Shown piece by piece: positions 14,164 through 21,760 of a stretch of 26,089 nt of DNA (position 1 is the first letter of the stretch; each line of letters starts with the position of its first letter). The notes beneath the pieces are model-generated. The model did no database searches, was not told the DNA's origin, and saw nothing but the letters and a program-made list of their open reading frames with translations. The stretch is from Pseudomonadota bacterium (GTDB taxonomy: Bacteria; Pseudomonadota; Alphaproteobacteria; Rhizobiales; Beijerinckiaceae). The translations under genes were made by a program, and so were the position numbers. The stretch covers positions 1 through 26,089 of the forward strand of contig JAEXGT010000005.1 of assembly GCA_023450615.1 (NCBI GenBank), given 5' to 3'.

Positions 14164-15288
14164 GTGGCGATTACCCGTGAACATGTGCTGCAGGCGCTCT
14201 CGACCGTGCCGGTCGATGCCAATGGAACCGGCCTTGCGGCTTCAGGGCGCCTATCCGACGTTCATATCGACGATGCGGGCCGGGTGATGTTCTCGATTGC
14301 GATCGACCCGTCCGAGGCACAGGCCATGGAACAGGTCCGTCAGGCCGCAGCCACGGCCGTTCAGGGACTGCCCGGCGTGAAAGGTGTGTTCGCAAGCCTC
14401 ACCGCGGACCGAGCCGCGGGCTCGACCCCGCCTCCCCCCTCTCCGCAGACGCAGCGCCCACGAGCCGCAGCCCAGCCCAAGAACCAGCGCATTCCGGGCG
14501 TGAAGCACGTGATTGCGGTGGCCTCCGGCAAAGGCGGCGTCGGCAAATCGACCACCGCGTGCAATCTTGCCTTGGGACTCCAGGCTCTGGGCCTGAAGGT
14601 CGGCGTTCTCGATGCCGATATCTATGGGCCTTCCATGCCCAAGCTCTTCGGCATTCACGGCAAGCCGAGGCTGCTCGAGAACCGCATCCTCGAACCCATG
14701 GAGGCCTATGGTCTGAAGGTCATGTCCATCGGCTTCTTGGTCGAGGAGGAAGCGGCCATGATCTGGCGCGGGCCTATGGTCATGTCGGCCATCACGCAGA
14801 TGCTGCGCGAGGTTGCCTGGGGCGATCTCGACGTGCTCGTCGTGGACATGCCGCCCGGCACGGGCGATGCGCAGCTCACCATGGCGCAGGCAACGCCGCT
14901 CGCAGGCGCGGTGATCGTCTCCACGCCGCAGGATCTGGCTCTCATCGATGCGCGCCGCGGCGTGTCGATGTTCAAGCGCGTGGAAATTCCGATCCTCGGC
15001 ATCATCGAAAACATGGCGACTTTCATCTGCCCTCATTGCGGGCAGAGTTCGCATATCTTCGGCCATGGCGGCGCGCGCTCGGAGGCCGAGCGCCTGGGAG
15101 TGCCCTTCCTCGGTGAAGTCCCGCTCAACATGACCATTCGCGAATTGTCGGATGCGGGACGCCCCATCGTGGCGACGGATCCGGACGGGCCGCATGCCGC
15201 GATTTACAAGGACATGGCGCAACGGGTCTGGACGGCGTTGTCCGGAGGCGAAGCAACGCGCCCGGCACCGCGCATCGTGATCGAGTAA
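14164..15288 (+). CDS. mrp: Mrp/ApbC family Fe-S cluster carrier ATPase
   Basis: A 374-residue protein starting at GTG 14164, with AGGAG about 9 bases upstream. The N-terminal DUF59/MIP18-like domain spans about residues 1-85 and is followed by a Pro/Gln-rich linker (about 86-110). The P-loop is ASGKGGVGKST (about 120-130), and Walker B-like VVDMPPGTGDAQL (about 228-240) and NMATFICPHCG (about 283-293) carry the C-x-x-C that bridges a 4Fe-4S cluster in a homodimer. Members of the family transfer Fe-S clusters to apoproteins. The gene sits 7 bases before mobA, consistent with a cofactor-assembly unit. Confidence 0.95.
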   Translation: MAITREHVLQALSTVPVDANGTGLAASGRLSDVHIDDAGRVMFSIAIDPSEAQAMEQVRQAAATAVQGLPGVKGVFASLTADRAAGSTPPPPSPQTQRPRAAAQPKNQRIPGVKHVIAVASGKGGVGKSTTACNLALGLQALGLKVGVLDADIYGPSMPKLFGIHGKPRLLENRILEPMEAYGLKVMSIGFLVEEEAAMIWRGPMVMSAITQMLREVAWGDLDVLVVDMPPGTGDAQLTMAQATPLAGAVIVSTPQDLALIDARRGVSMFKRVEIPILGIIENMATFICPHCGQSSHIFGHGGARSEAERLGVPFLGEVPLNMTIRELSDAGRPIVATDPDGPHAAIYKDMAQRVWTALSGGEATRPAPRIVIE

Positions 15289-15295
15289 GCCCAGA

Positions 15296-15958
15296 ATGAC
15301 GCCTTATCCGGCAACGTTGGGCGCTATACTCGCCGGAGGATTGGCGCGCCGCATGGGCGGAGGCGACAAGCCTCTTCTGAAGCTCGGGGATCAAACTCTT
15401 CTTGCTCACGTGACGCAGCGTCTGGCACCGCAATGCGCAGGCATAATCCTTAACGCGAACGGCGATCTCACGCGCTTCGATATGCCAGCGCTGCCCGTGG
15501 TTCAGGATTCCATCCCGGACAATCCTGGCCCTTTGGCAGGCATCCTTGCTGCGCTCGACTGGGCCGCCCTGTACAAGCCTTCCGTCGCGTGGGTTATGAC
15601 TGTTCCGGGCGATACGCCTTTCGTCCCGCATGATCTCGCATTGCGGCTTCACGAAGCGCGCGAAACAGCCTCGACGCCTCTCGCCTGCGCCGGATCGGGT
15701 GTTCATCGGCACTACACGACGGGCCTCTGGCCGGTCGATCTGCGCCACGACATGCGCCGCGCGCTCACAGGGGGGATGCGTCGCGTGGAAGACTGGATGA
15801 ACCTCCATGGGCTGGCGGCGGCGTTCTGGCCGACTGAACCCTTCGATCCTTTCTTCAATATCAATACCCCTGACGATTTGATCGCCGCGCAGATCATCAA
15901 CGAGCAATGGGCATCAATGGATGAAGCTGACATCAAGGCAGGAGAACGCGATGCTTGA
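15296..15958 (+). CDS. mobA: Molybdenum cofactor guanylyltransferase
   Basis: A 220-residue nucleotidyltransferase that adds GMP to molybdopterin to make the MGD cofactor of DMSO-reductase-family enzymes such as formate dehydrogenase and nitrate reductase. The GTP-binding loop is ILAGGLARRMGGGDKPLL (about residues 10-27), with the conserved GG, R and DK residues. DNPGPLAGILAAL (about 77-89) and MTVPGDTPFVP (about 100-110) complete the family signatures, the Asp of PGDTPF being the metal ligand. The C-terminal FNINTPDDL is typical. Its stop overlaps the start of the TusA-like gene by 8 bases. Confidence 0.95.
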   Translation: MTPYPATLGAILAGGLARRMGGGDKPLLKLGDQTLLAHVTQRLAPQCAGIILNANGDLTRFDMPALPVVQDSIPDNPGPLAGILAALDWAALYKPSVAWVMTVPGDTPFVPHDLALRLHEARETASTPLACAGSGVHRHYTTGLWPVDLRHDMRRALTGGMRRVEDWMNLHGLAAAFWPTEPFDPFFNINTPDDLIAAQIINEQWASMDEADIKAGERDA

Positions 15959-16181
15959 ACTGGACCTGTCCGGTTTGAAATGTCCGCTTCCAGTACTGCG
16001 AACCCGTAAGGCGCTGCTCGCCATGAGCCCTGGAGATCAATTGCGAGTGATCTGCACGGACCCGCTTGCAGGGATCGATGTGCCCAATCTCATCCGCGAA
16101 CTCGGAGACACTCTCATGGAGCAGCGTCAGGAAGGGAAGAGCATCAGTTTTCTGATCGCCAAGGCAGATCATCCAACATGA
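15951..16181 (+). CDS. TusA-family sulfur carrier protein
   Basis: A 76-residue protein of the TusA/SirA/YeeD family. I chose ATG 15951 because AGGAGA lies 7-12 bases upstream and because the conserved fold begins there. LDLSGLKCPLPVLRTRKAL (about residues 3-21) has the C-P-x-P motif whose Cys carries persulfide sulfur. The second half (GDQLRVICTDPLAGIDVPNLIRE) is the typical beta-alpha-beta. It overlaps mobA by 8 bases, and this linkage suggests sulfur delivery to molybdenum cofactor or to its enzymes. A role in tRNA thiolation is also possible, so I do not assign tusA. Confidence 0.93.
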   Translation: MLELDLSGLKCPLPVLRTRKALLAMSPGDQLRVICTDPLAGIDVPNLIRELGDTLMEQRQEGKSISFLIAKADHPT

Positions 16182-16206
16182 AAAAGGCCCGGCTGATGCC
16201 GGGCCG
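16181..16206. terminator. Convergent terminator between TusA-like and CsbD genes
   Basis: GGCCCGGC (16186-16193) and GCCGGGCC (16198-16205) form an 8-bp stem around TGAT. The five A's before it give a U run on the minus strand, so it is a good terminator for csbD and a weaker one for the rightward operon. Confidence 0.85.
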
Positions 16207-16227
16207 ATTTATGGGAACTTACCTGAA

Positions 16228-16404
16228 TCAGGTGCTTTTCCGCAGGCTGTCCTTCATGCCTCCGATGGTATTCTGGACCCGGCCCTCGGCCTTATCCATC
16301 TTACCTTCGGTTTCCATCTTCGAGTCGCCAAGAGCCTTGCCGAGACCCTCCTTCACGCGTCCCTTGATGTTCTTCATGCTGCCTTCGGTGCGATCACGAT
16401 CCAT
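16228..16404 (-). CDS. CsbD family stress protein
   Basis: A 58-residue protein read directly from the minus strand from ATG 16404 to TGA 16228, with AGGAG upstream. The sequence MDRDRTEGSMKNIKGRVKEG continues with GLGKALGDSKMETEGKMD and KAEGRVQNTIGGMKD. This is the classic CsbD arrangement: a short N-terminal part, the NIKGRVKEG and GD-x(3)-EG-x(2)-D-x-AEG-x-VQ repeats, and a highly charged, helical body. CsbD proteins are stress-induced in many bacteria (sigma-B in Bacillus; general stress regulon in alphaproteobacteria), with unknown biochemical role. A shadow frame on the opposite strand covers the region but has no family match. Confidence 0.93.
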   Translation of the reverse strand: MDRDRTEGSMKNIKGRVKEGLGKALGDSKMETEGKMDKAEGRVQNTIGGMKDSLRKST

Positions 16405-16738
16405 CGTCAGTCTCCTCTATTCCTATATGCGGGAGAGAAACGCCCATCCTACGAAGTTGGTTGCAAGCCAGACCAAAAGTAATGACTCCACACCAGACAA
16501 ATCCTGCGACAATCTGACATCACAATAGGACAACAAAGATACTTGATTGCCTTATTAAGATTTATTGCATCAACTCCAATAATAAATAAGATACTCTGGT
16601 AGATATTCTTAATCTTACTCATATAGCCGCTTATTTACTTTATTTACTCGTTTATCTCTTTTCACGCATGGACAAGGCAGCATGGCGCTCTAATTCGAGG
16701 TCCATCTAACGTTATATACTTGTCGACTGTGAGTTCTC
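16405..16738. other. 334-bp AT-rich divergent intergenic region with repeats
   Basis: No gene is supported. The stretch from about 16510 to 16660 is very AT-rich against a GC-rich genome. It contains a perfect tandem 9-mer, TTATTTACT twice in a row (16631-16648), two copies of AAGATACT 52 bases apart (16536-16543 and 16588-16595), and several TAAGAT/ATCTTA elements. TATACT (16714-16719) is a possible -10 element for the kinase. The left end holds the EcfG-like promoter of the CsbD gene. Confidence 0.5.
16439..16464 (-). promoter_or_regulatory. EcfG-like general stress promoter of the CsbD gene
   Basis: On the minus strand GCAAC (16464-16460), a 17-base spacer and CGTT followed by T (16442-16438) match the consensus GGAAC-N16/17-CGTT with one mismatch in the -35 box. 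The -10 box ends 34 bases before the ATG at 16404, a normal distance. Csb-type genes are known stress-regulon members. Confidence 0.5.
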
Positions 16739-17518
16739 GTGCCCTCTGCTCAAAGGCCTCCTAGAAAGCCCACGAAGGCTGCTCATCCAACCTCAGCGCG
16801 TCGCGGCGCCAGGAAGACGGCTCAGCCCCTGGACCGGATTGCGCTTCTTGCGCACCAGCTCCGGACTCCCCTCTCGGCCATCAATGCGCTCGCTCAAGGC
16901 TTGATGCGCCGGTCGGAGCGCATGAGCACCAAGGATGTCCGGAACCGTGCCGAAAAGATCTGGCGTGCGAGCTTACGCCTGGATGAACTGATCGAGATGA
17001 TCATGTCCTATACGCGGGCGAGCGCCGGCGGCATGCTTCTCAACCCTACCGAATTCAACCCTGAGGCCTTGATCCGGCGTGCCTGCCAGGAGCAGAACAA
17101 CCACGATCCCCAGCGGCCTTTCTCCATCGACATTCAAAAGCTCCCCGAGATCATTGTCGGAGATCCCATCCTGCTGGAACAGGCGCTTGTGATCGTGCTG
17201 TCCAACGCCATCAAGTATTCGGCGTCCAACACTCCCATCAGCGTCAAAGTCCGCCCCTCGAAGGAAGGTATCGTGATCGTCGTGACGGACGAGGGGATAG
17301 GCGTCTCCGAACGCGACCTGCCGTTCCTGATGCAGCCGTTCTTCCGTGGCCACAATGCAAAGAACATTCCCGGCACGGGTCTTGGACTCAGCCTTGCATG
17401 GCACATCATCACGCTTCATGGCGGAAGCCTGCACATTGTCAGCAAGGAAGGGCACGGGACGACCGTCACCATGACGGTTCCGGAAACAAACGCGCCGGGA
17501 GCGGTAGGCGTGCTCTAG
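16739..17518 (+). CDS. Soluble orphan sensor histidine kinase without a sensor domain
   Basis: A 259-residue two-domain kinase starting at GTG 16739; an in-frame TGA three codons upstream (16730-16732) excludes any longer frame. After a basic N-terminal stretch (PPRKPTKAAHPTSARRGARK) the H-box AHQLRTPLSAI has the phospho-acceptor His at residue 39. The catalytic domain has N-box VLSNAIKYS (about 157-165), G1 DEGIGV (about 187-192), F-box FFRG and G2 GTGLGLSLAWHII (about 213-225). No membrane segment, PAS, GAF or HAMP domain is present and no response regulator is adjacent, so its signal and partner are unknown. It ends tail to tail with the glycerate kinase, overlapping by 4 bases (CTAG). Confidence 0.92.
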   Translation: MPSAQRPPRKPTKAAHPTSARRGARKTAQPLDRIALLAHQLRTPLSAINALAQGLMRRSERMSTKDVRNRAEKIWRASLRLDELIEMIMSYTRASAGGMLLNPTEFNPEALIRRACQEQNNHDPQRPFSIDIQKLPEIIVGDPILLEQALVIVLSNAIKYSASNTPISVKVRPSKEGIVIVVTDEGIGVSERDLPFLMQPFFRGHNAKNIPGTGLGLSLAWHIITLHGGSLHIVSKEGHGTTVTMTVPETNAPGAVGVL

Positions 17519-18765
17519 CGGACCAGGATGGCGCGAAAATCGTTCACGTTGGTCAATGTCGGTCCGGTAACGATAAGCCTGTCGAGTTTTGCGAAAGCGG
17601 AATAGGCATCGTTGTCGGCCAGATATGAGGCAAGGTTCACGCCCTTCTGCCGCGCGTCATCGAACAAAGCCTGATCGAACCACGCCCCTGCATTGTCCTC
17701 GGAACCATCGATGCCGTCGGTATCGCAGGCAATGGCGGATATGCCTGCTTCGCCTCGCAGCGCCAGCGCAAGCGACAACAGAAATTCCGCGTTGCGCCCG
17801 CCTCGCCCCGTACCGCGTACCGTGACGGTGGTTTCACCTCCCGAAAGGAGCACGCAAGGCACTGCGGCAGGCTCTCCATGCAAGCGAACCGAGCGGGCGA
17901 TGCCCGCCATGACACGCCCGACCTCACGGGTCTCTCCTTCGATGGCATCGCCGAGGATCAGCGGCTCGATCCCCAGTTCACGCGCCTTGGCGGCTGCTGC
18001 GTCGAGCGCCATCTTGGGAGTGGCGATCATATGCACCACACCTCCCCCATCCGCCCCTTCGACAGCATTCGCCCTCATGGCCCGCATCATGTGCGCAGGC
18101 ACGTCGATGCCATACTTGCCGAGGATGGACATGACCAGATCAGGATCGACCTTCTCCGGAATAGTCGGTCCCGAGCCGATGCTCGCCGGATCGTCGCCCG
18201 GAACATCAGAGATGAGATAAGTGACGAGTTGCGCCGGATGAACCGCCGCCGCGAGCCTGCCACCCTTGATCGCGGAGAGAGACTTGCGCACGATGTTCAT
18301 CTCGCCGATCGGCGCGCCCGATTTGAGGAGCGCGCGATTCAGGGCCTGTTTGTCCTCGAAGGAAATTCCTTCCACAGGAAGCGAAAGCAAGGCAGACGCC
18401 CCGCCCGAGATCAGGCAGACGACGAGATCGTCGGGGCCTGCTTCCCGAGCCAGGGTAAGAATGCGTCTCGCGGCATTCAGGCCGGCCTCGTCGGGAACGG
18501 GGTGCGCCGCTTCGACGATCTCGATGGAGCGCGTGGGAACCCCATGGCCATAGCGCGTGACGACCAGACCCTCGCAGACTCCGCCCGTCTTCGCCCAAGC
18601 CTCCTCGAAAGCCGCCGCCATGCGTGCGGAGGCCTTGCCGGCGCCCAGAACGATGGTCCGGCCCCGTGGCGGGCGCGGCAAGCGCCCCTCGAACTGTCCA
18701 TCAGGGAGCGCCGCCTTCAGGGCAGCATCGAACAAGGCGCGCAGGATTGAGGCATCATCTGTCAT
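17515..18765 (-). CDS. Glycerate 2-kinase, GckA/TtuD (MOFRL) family
   Basis: A 416-residue class II glycerate kinase that phosphorylates D-glycerate to 2-phosphoglycerate with ATP. Older annotations call this family hydroxypyruvate reductase. The N-terminal domain has RTIVLGAGKASARMAAAFE (about residues 36-54), LVVCLISGGASALLSLP (about 113-129) and LNRALLKSGAPIGEMNIVRK (about 140-159) for substrate binding. SDVPGDDPASIGSGPT (about 188-203) is the family signature. The C-terminal MOFRL domain shows CVLLSGGETTVTVRGTGRGGRNAEFLL (about 304-330) and ACDTDGIDGSEDNAGA. It lies 83 bases downstream of the DeoR gene on the same strand, so that regulator may control it. Confidence 0.94.
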   Translation of the reverse strand: MTDDASILRALFDAALKAALPDGQFEGRLPRPPRGRTIVLGAGKASARMAAAFEEAWAKTGGVCEGLVVTRYGHGVPTRSIEIVEAAHPVPDEAGLNAARRILTLAREAGPDDLVVCLISGGASALLSLPVEGISFEDKQALNRALLKSGAPIGEMNIVRKSLSAIKGGRLAAAVHPAQLVTYLISDVPGDDPASIGSGPTIPEKVDPDLVMSILGKYGIDVPAHMMRAMRANAVEGADGGGVVHMIATPKMALDAAAAKARELGIEPLILGDAIEGETREVGRVMAGIARSVRLHGEPAAVPCVLLSGGETTVTVRGTGRGGRNAEFLLSLALALRGEAGISAIACDTDGIDGSEDNAGAWFDQALFDDARQKGVNLASYLADNDAYSAFAKLDRLIVTGPTLTNVNDFRAILVR

Positions 18766-18848
18766 GCGGCGAGCTTACGACAGAAATCACGTTCGTGAAG
18801 GCCCTGCGTGAAGGCCTTGCGGAGGCCTTGAAGGAAAATCCGATAGCG

Positions 18849-19652
18849 TCAGACCTCAGCGGCGACGAGCCTGCCCTGCCCGGCCAGATGCAGGGCCACG
18901 TTGTCGGCCGCGATCTTCTCCGCAAGGGCCGCATCCGGTGCGCGGTCGGTGATGATGTCGGAGAGCCTCTCCATGGGGCAGACAAGTTCGAGATGCCGCC
19001 GGTTGAACTTGGCTCCGTCGAGCAGGAGAACGCTGCGCTCCGCCCGGTCGATCATGGTGCGTTTGACCCAGCAGGCCTGCGTTTCCACGTCGTTCGGCCC
19101 CTCGAAGGTGAGGCCGCTGGCGCCGATGAAGGCTATATCCGCGTTGAATCGCTGGAGGAAGGAGCAGGTCTCCGATCCATAGACGCCCCTCTCGCGGGCC
19201 GTGAAGTCGCCCGGGCAGAACAGCACCCGCACGCTTGCCTGCTGCACCAGCGCATTGGCGACCGCAAAGCAATTGGTGATCACCGTGATCTTCTCGGCCA
19301 TTTCCGCAAGCACATGCGCGAACCGGGCCGTGGTCGACCCCGAATCGATCATGATCACGTCCCCCGGCTGCACCAGCTTGGCGGCGGCGCGGGCAATGGC
19401 CTCACGCTCTTCGACGGCCAGGGTGTTTCTGTCCTGAAATTCCGGCTGGAGGCCGAGCTGCCGCCCGGCCGCGCCGCCATAGGTCCGGCTGACCAGACCG
19501 CGCTGCGTCAGTTCCTCGATATCGCGCCGGACCGTCTCGGCGGACACGCCGAGCCTGCGGGCGAGGTCCGAGGTCCGGACCGCAGGGCTCAAACCCAGCT
19601 CCGCCACGATCAGCCGCTGCCGCACCGCCTTCTTGCCTTCGGGGAGGGACAC
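18849..19652 (-). CDS. DeoR/GlpR family transcriptional regulator
   Basis: A 267-residue regulator starting at GTG 19652, with an excellent GGAGG site on the minus strand. The helix-turn-helix is RTSDLARRLGVSAETVRRDI (about residues 26-45), followed by the family segment LVSRTYGGA (about 53-61). The C-terminal effector domain has DVIMIDSGSTTARFAHVL (about 98-115) and ITVITNCFAVANAL (about 121-134), the sugar-phosphate-binding pattern of DeoR/GlpR proteins. It is divergent from the HAD/ugp-like operon and upstream of the glycerate kinase, which makes it the likely local regulator of both. Its effector would be a phosphorylated sugar or polyol, not identifiable here. Confidence 0.93.
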   Translation of the reverse strand: MSLPEGKKAVRQRLIVAELGLSPAVRTSDLARRLGVSAETVRRDIEELTQRGLVSRTYGGAAGRQLGLQPEFQDRNTLAVEEREAIARAAAKLVQPGDVIMIDSGSTTARFAHVLAEMAEKITVITNCFAVANALVQQASVRVLFCPGDFTARERGVYGSETCSFLQRFNADIAFIGASGLTFEGPNDVETQACWVKRTMIDRAERSVLLLDGAKFNRRHLELVCPMERLSDIITDRAPDAALAEKIAADNVALHLAGQGRLVAAEV

Positions 19653-19726
19653 GCTTCAAGCCTCCATACACAACCAAGAATAGCGTAGCTCGCTCAAAAA
19701 AGTTGGAACATCCCACAGAAGTATGA

Positions 19727-19759
19727 TTGAACCCCCAAATTCTGTCATCTAGGCTTCAC
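19727..19759 (+). promoter_or_regulatory. Promoter region of the ugp-like operon with a Pho-box-like element
   Basis: TTGAAC (19727-19732), 17 bases, then TAGGCT (19750-19755) is a modest sigma-70-like match. Overlapping it, CTGTCAT (19742-19748) is an exact PhoB half site, and 4 bases later GCTTCAC (19753-19759) shares TCAC with the second half site. Both half sites are in the correct 11-base register. Strength is moderate: the second half site matches at only 4 of 7 positions. Confidence 0.35.
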
Positions 19760-19821
19760 ACAAGGCACCGATGAGTGCTCCGAAGGAAACGCCGGCTTAT
19801 GCATGAGACCGTTTTGCATTC

Positions 19822-19850
19822 CTGCAGCTCTCCCCTGATGGGAGCGGCAG
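19822..19850 (+). promoter_or_regulatory. Leader hairpin that sequesters the ribosome site of the HAD gene
   Basis: CTCCC (19830-19834) pairs with GGGAG (19840-19844), which is the only good ribosome-binding site for the ATG at 19852. CTGC (19822-19825) can pair with GCAG (19847-19850) to extend the stem, with a small bulge and one mismatch. The element could reduce translation until opened. Confidence 0.4.
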
Positions 19851-19851
19851 C

Positions 19852-20655
19852 ATGATCCCTCTTTCTCAGCTCTCGCTGGAAAAGGCGCGTTCCGTGCGCG
19901 TCATCCTCACCGATATCGACGACACCGTTACGACGGAGGGCATGCTGACGGCCTCCGCCTATGCGGCGCTGGAAAATCTGCAGCGCGCCGGCTTCCTCGT
20001 GATTCCCGTCACGGGCCGCCCTGCCGGCTGGTGCGATCACATCGCCCGCATGTGGCCGGTGGACGGCATCGTCGGAGAGAACGGCGCCTTCTATTTCCGC
20101 TACGACCGCACCGGCAAGAAGATGGACCAGCACTTCTGGGCAAGCCCCGAGGAGCTGAAGCAGAACCGCGCCAAACTCGATGCCATCGAGAAGGAGGTTC
20201 TTTCCTCCGTGCCCGGCTCCGCGCTCGCCAGCGACCAGGCTTATCGTCTGGCCGATCTTGCCATCGACTTCTGCGAAGATGTTCCGGCTCTCCCTGAATC
20301 CGAAGTCGACCGGATCGTCGCAATCTTCGAGCGCCATGGCGCGCAGGCCAAGGTCAGCTCCATTCACGTGAACGGCTGGTTCGGCGACTACAACAAGCTC
20401 AGCATGGCCAAGACCATCCTGTCCGACGTGTTCGGCATGGACTGGGAGCAGGCCAAGCAATCCGTGATCTATGCGGGTGACTCTCCCAACGACGAGCCCA
20501 TGTTCGCGGCCTTCCCGCTCAGTGTCGGGGTCGCCAACATTCACGCCTTCGAGCACCGGCTGAAGAACAAGCCGGCCTATATCGCCAAAGGCCATTCAGG
20601 AGACGGCTTCGTCGAGCTCGCCGAGCTTCTCCTGGCGGCCAAGCGCCAATCCTAA
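19852..20655 (+). CDS. HAD-superfamily phosphatase, subfamily IIB
   Basis: A 267-residue HAD-IIB hydrolase. Motif I is LTDIDDTVT with nucleophile Asp21 and acid/base Asp23. Motif II is VTGRP (Thr54), and the Lys of motif III lies in YNKLSMAK at about residue 181-187. Motif IV is AGDSPND at about 207-213. The cap inserted between motifs II and III is type IIB, as in sucrose-, trehalose- or mannosyl-3-phosphoglycerate phosphatases and Cof proteins. The expected reaction is removal of phosphate from a small phosphorylated sugar or polyol. It is the first gene of the ABC operon, 26 bases before the ATPase gene, so its product is likely tied to the imported compound. Confidence 0.9.
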   Translation: MIPLSQLSLEKARSVRVILTDIDDTVTTEGMLTASAYAALENLQRAGFLVIPVTGRPAGWCDHIARMWPVDGIVGENGAFYFRYDRTGKKMDQHFWASPEELKQNRAKLDAIEKEVLSSVPGSALASDQAYRLADLAIDFCEDVPALPESEVDRIVAIFERHGAQAKVSSIHVNGWFGDYNKLSMAKTILSDVFGMDWEQAKQSVIYAGDSPNDEPMFAAFPLSVGVANIHAFEHRLKNKPAYIAKGHSGDGFVELAELLLAAKRQS

Positions 20656-20681
20656 TTTTTCAGGTCCCAAGGGTCGAGCCT

Positions 20682-21683
20682 ATGTCCGAGATTGTCGTCA
20701 ACGCAGTATCGAAAACATGGAGCGGTGTTGGCGGCGTCAACCGCATCAGCTTCAAGGCCGATGCGGGGACGCTGCTGGTTCTGCTCGGCCCCTCGGGCTG
20801 CGGCAAATCCACGACGCTGCGCCTGATCGCGGGCCTGGAAGAAGTCGATTCCGGCACTATCACCATCGGCGGCCGGGACGTGACGCATCTTTCGCCGGCC
20901 CAGCGCAAGATCTCGATGGTGTTCCAGTCCTATGCGCTGTTCCCGCACCTGAACGTCGCGGAAAACATCGTCTTCGGCCTGAAAGTTCGCGGCGTCGGCC
21001 GTGGCGAGCGCGACGAGCGCCTGAAGAAAGTGGCGGACATCGTGGGCCTGAGCCATCTGCTCGAGCGCAAGCCGTCCCAGCTTTCCGGCGGACAGCGCCA
21101 GCGCGTTGCGCTGGGCCGCGCCATCATCGCGGAAGCGCCCGTCTGCCTCATGGACGAGCCGCTGTCGAACCTTGACGCCAAGCTGCGTCATGAGATGCGC
21201 ACCGAGATCCGCAGCCTGCAGCAGCGTCTCGGCATGACGATGGTCTATGTCACGCACGACCAGACCGAAGCCATGACCATGGCGGACCGGGTGATCCTGA
21301 TGCGCGATGGAAACATCGAGCAGAACGGCGCGCCGCATGAGCTCTATAATGAGCCGGCAAGCGACTTTACGGCGCGCTTCATCGGTACGCCGCCCATGAA
21401 CCTCATCTCCTGGCAGGATGGTTCCATTCTCGGCGTACGTCCCGAGCACATTTCTCTCGTGGAAAGCAACGGCGTTCCCGCGACCGTCCGGGCCGTGGAA
21501 TATCTGGGCGCCGACAGCATCATCCTCTGTGACGTGAAGGGCGAGACCGTTTCCGTCCGCCAGACCGGCTATTGCTCGCTGCCTGCCGGTGCACAAGTCG
21601 GTCTCGGATGGCAAAACCGTCACATACATCTGTTTGACAGGGACAGCGGAAAGCGTCGCTCGGGTAGTGCTCTGACCCAGTGA
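20682..21683 (+). CDS. ABC transporter ATP-binding protein (UgpC/MalK type)
   Basis: A 333-residue ATPase of the carbohydrate-uptake-1 family. Walker A is GPSGCGKST (36-44), the Q-loop SMVFQSYALFPHL (about 79-91), signature LSGGQRQR (about 135-142), Walker B CLMDEPLSNLDAKLR (about 154-168), and the switch His is in VTHDQTEAM. The C-terminal TOBE-like regulatory region, starting at about residue 240 (IGTPPMNLISW, ILGVRPEHI), is shorter than in many MalK proteins. It energises the permeases encoded at 23107 and 24021. ATPases of this type are often shared by several importers, so it may be partly promiscuous. Confidence 0.95.
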   Translation: MSEIVVNAVSKTWSGVGGVNRISFKADAGTLLVLLGPSGCGKSTTLRLIAGLEEVDSGTITIGGRDVTHLSPAQRKISMVFQSYALFPHLNVAENIVFGLKVRGVGRGERDERLKKVADIVGLSHLLERKPSQLSGGQRQRVALGRAIIAEAPVCLMDEPLSNLDAKLRHEMRTEIRSLQQRLGMTMVYVTHDQTEAMTMADRVILMRDGNIEQNGAPHELYNEPASDFTARFIGTPPMNLISWQDGSILGVRPEHISLVESNGVPATVRAVEYLGADSIILCDVKGETVSVRQTGYCSLPAGAQVGLGWQNRHIHLFDRDSGKRRSGSALTQ

Positions 21684-21760
21684 TGCTTATCCTCTGAGAG
21701 AACGCAGGCGGCGCAGATCCGCAGGCGTGTGGCTTCTAAAAAACCCGAAGGGGGAGGAAG

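Noticed and set aside
16178..16528. 116-residue open frame on the plus strand across the CsbD gene
   Set aside because: It is the antisense shadow of the CsbD gene, with no recognisable domain; the minus-strand frame has a family match, ribosome site and terminator.
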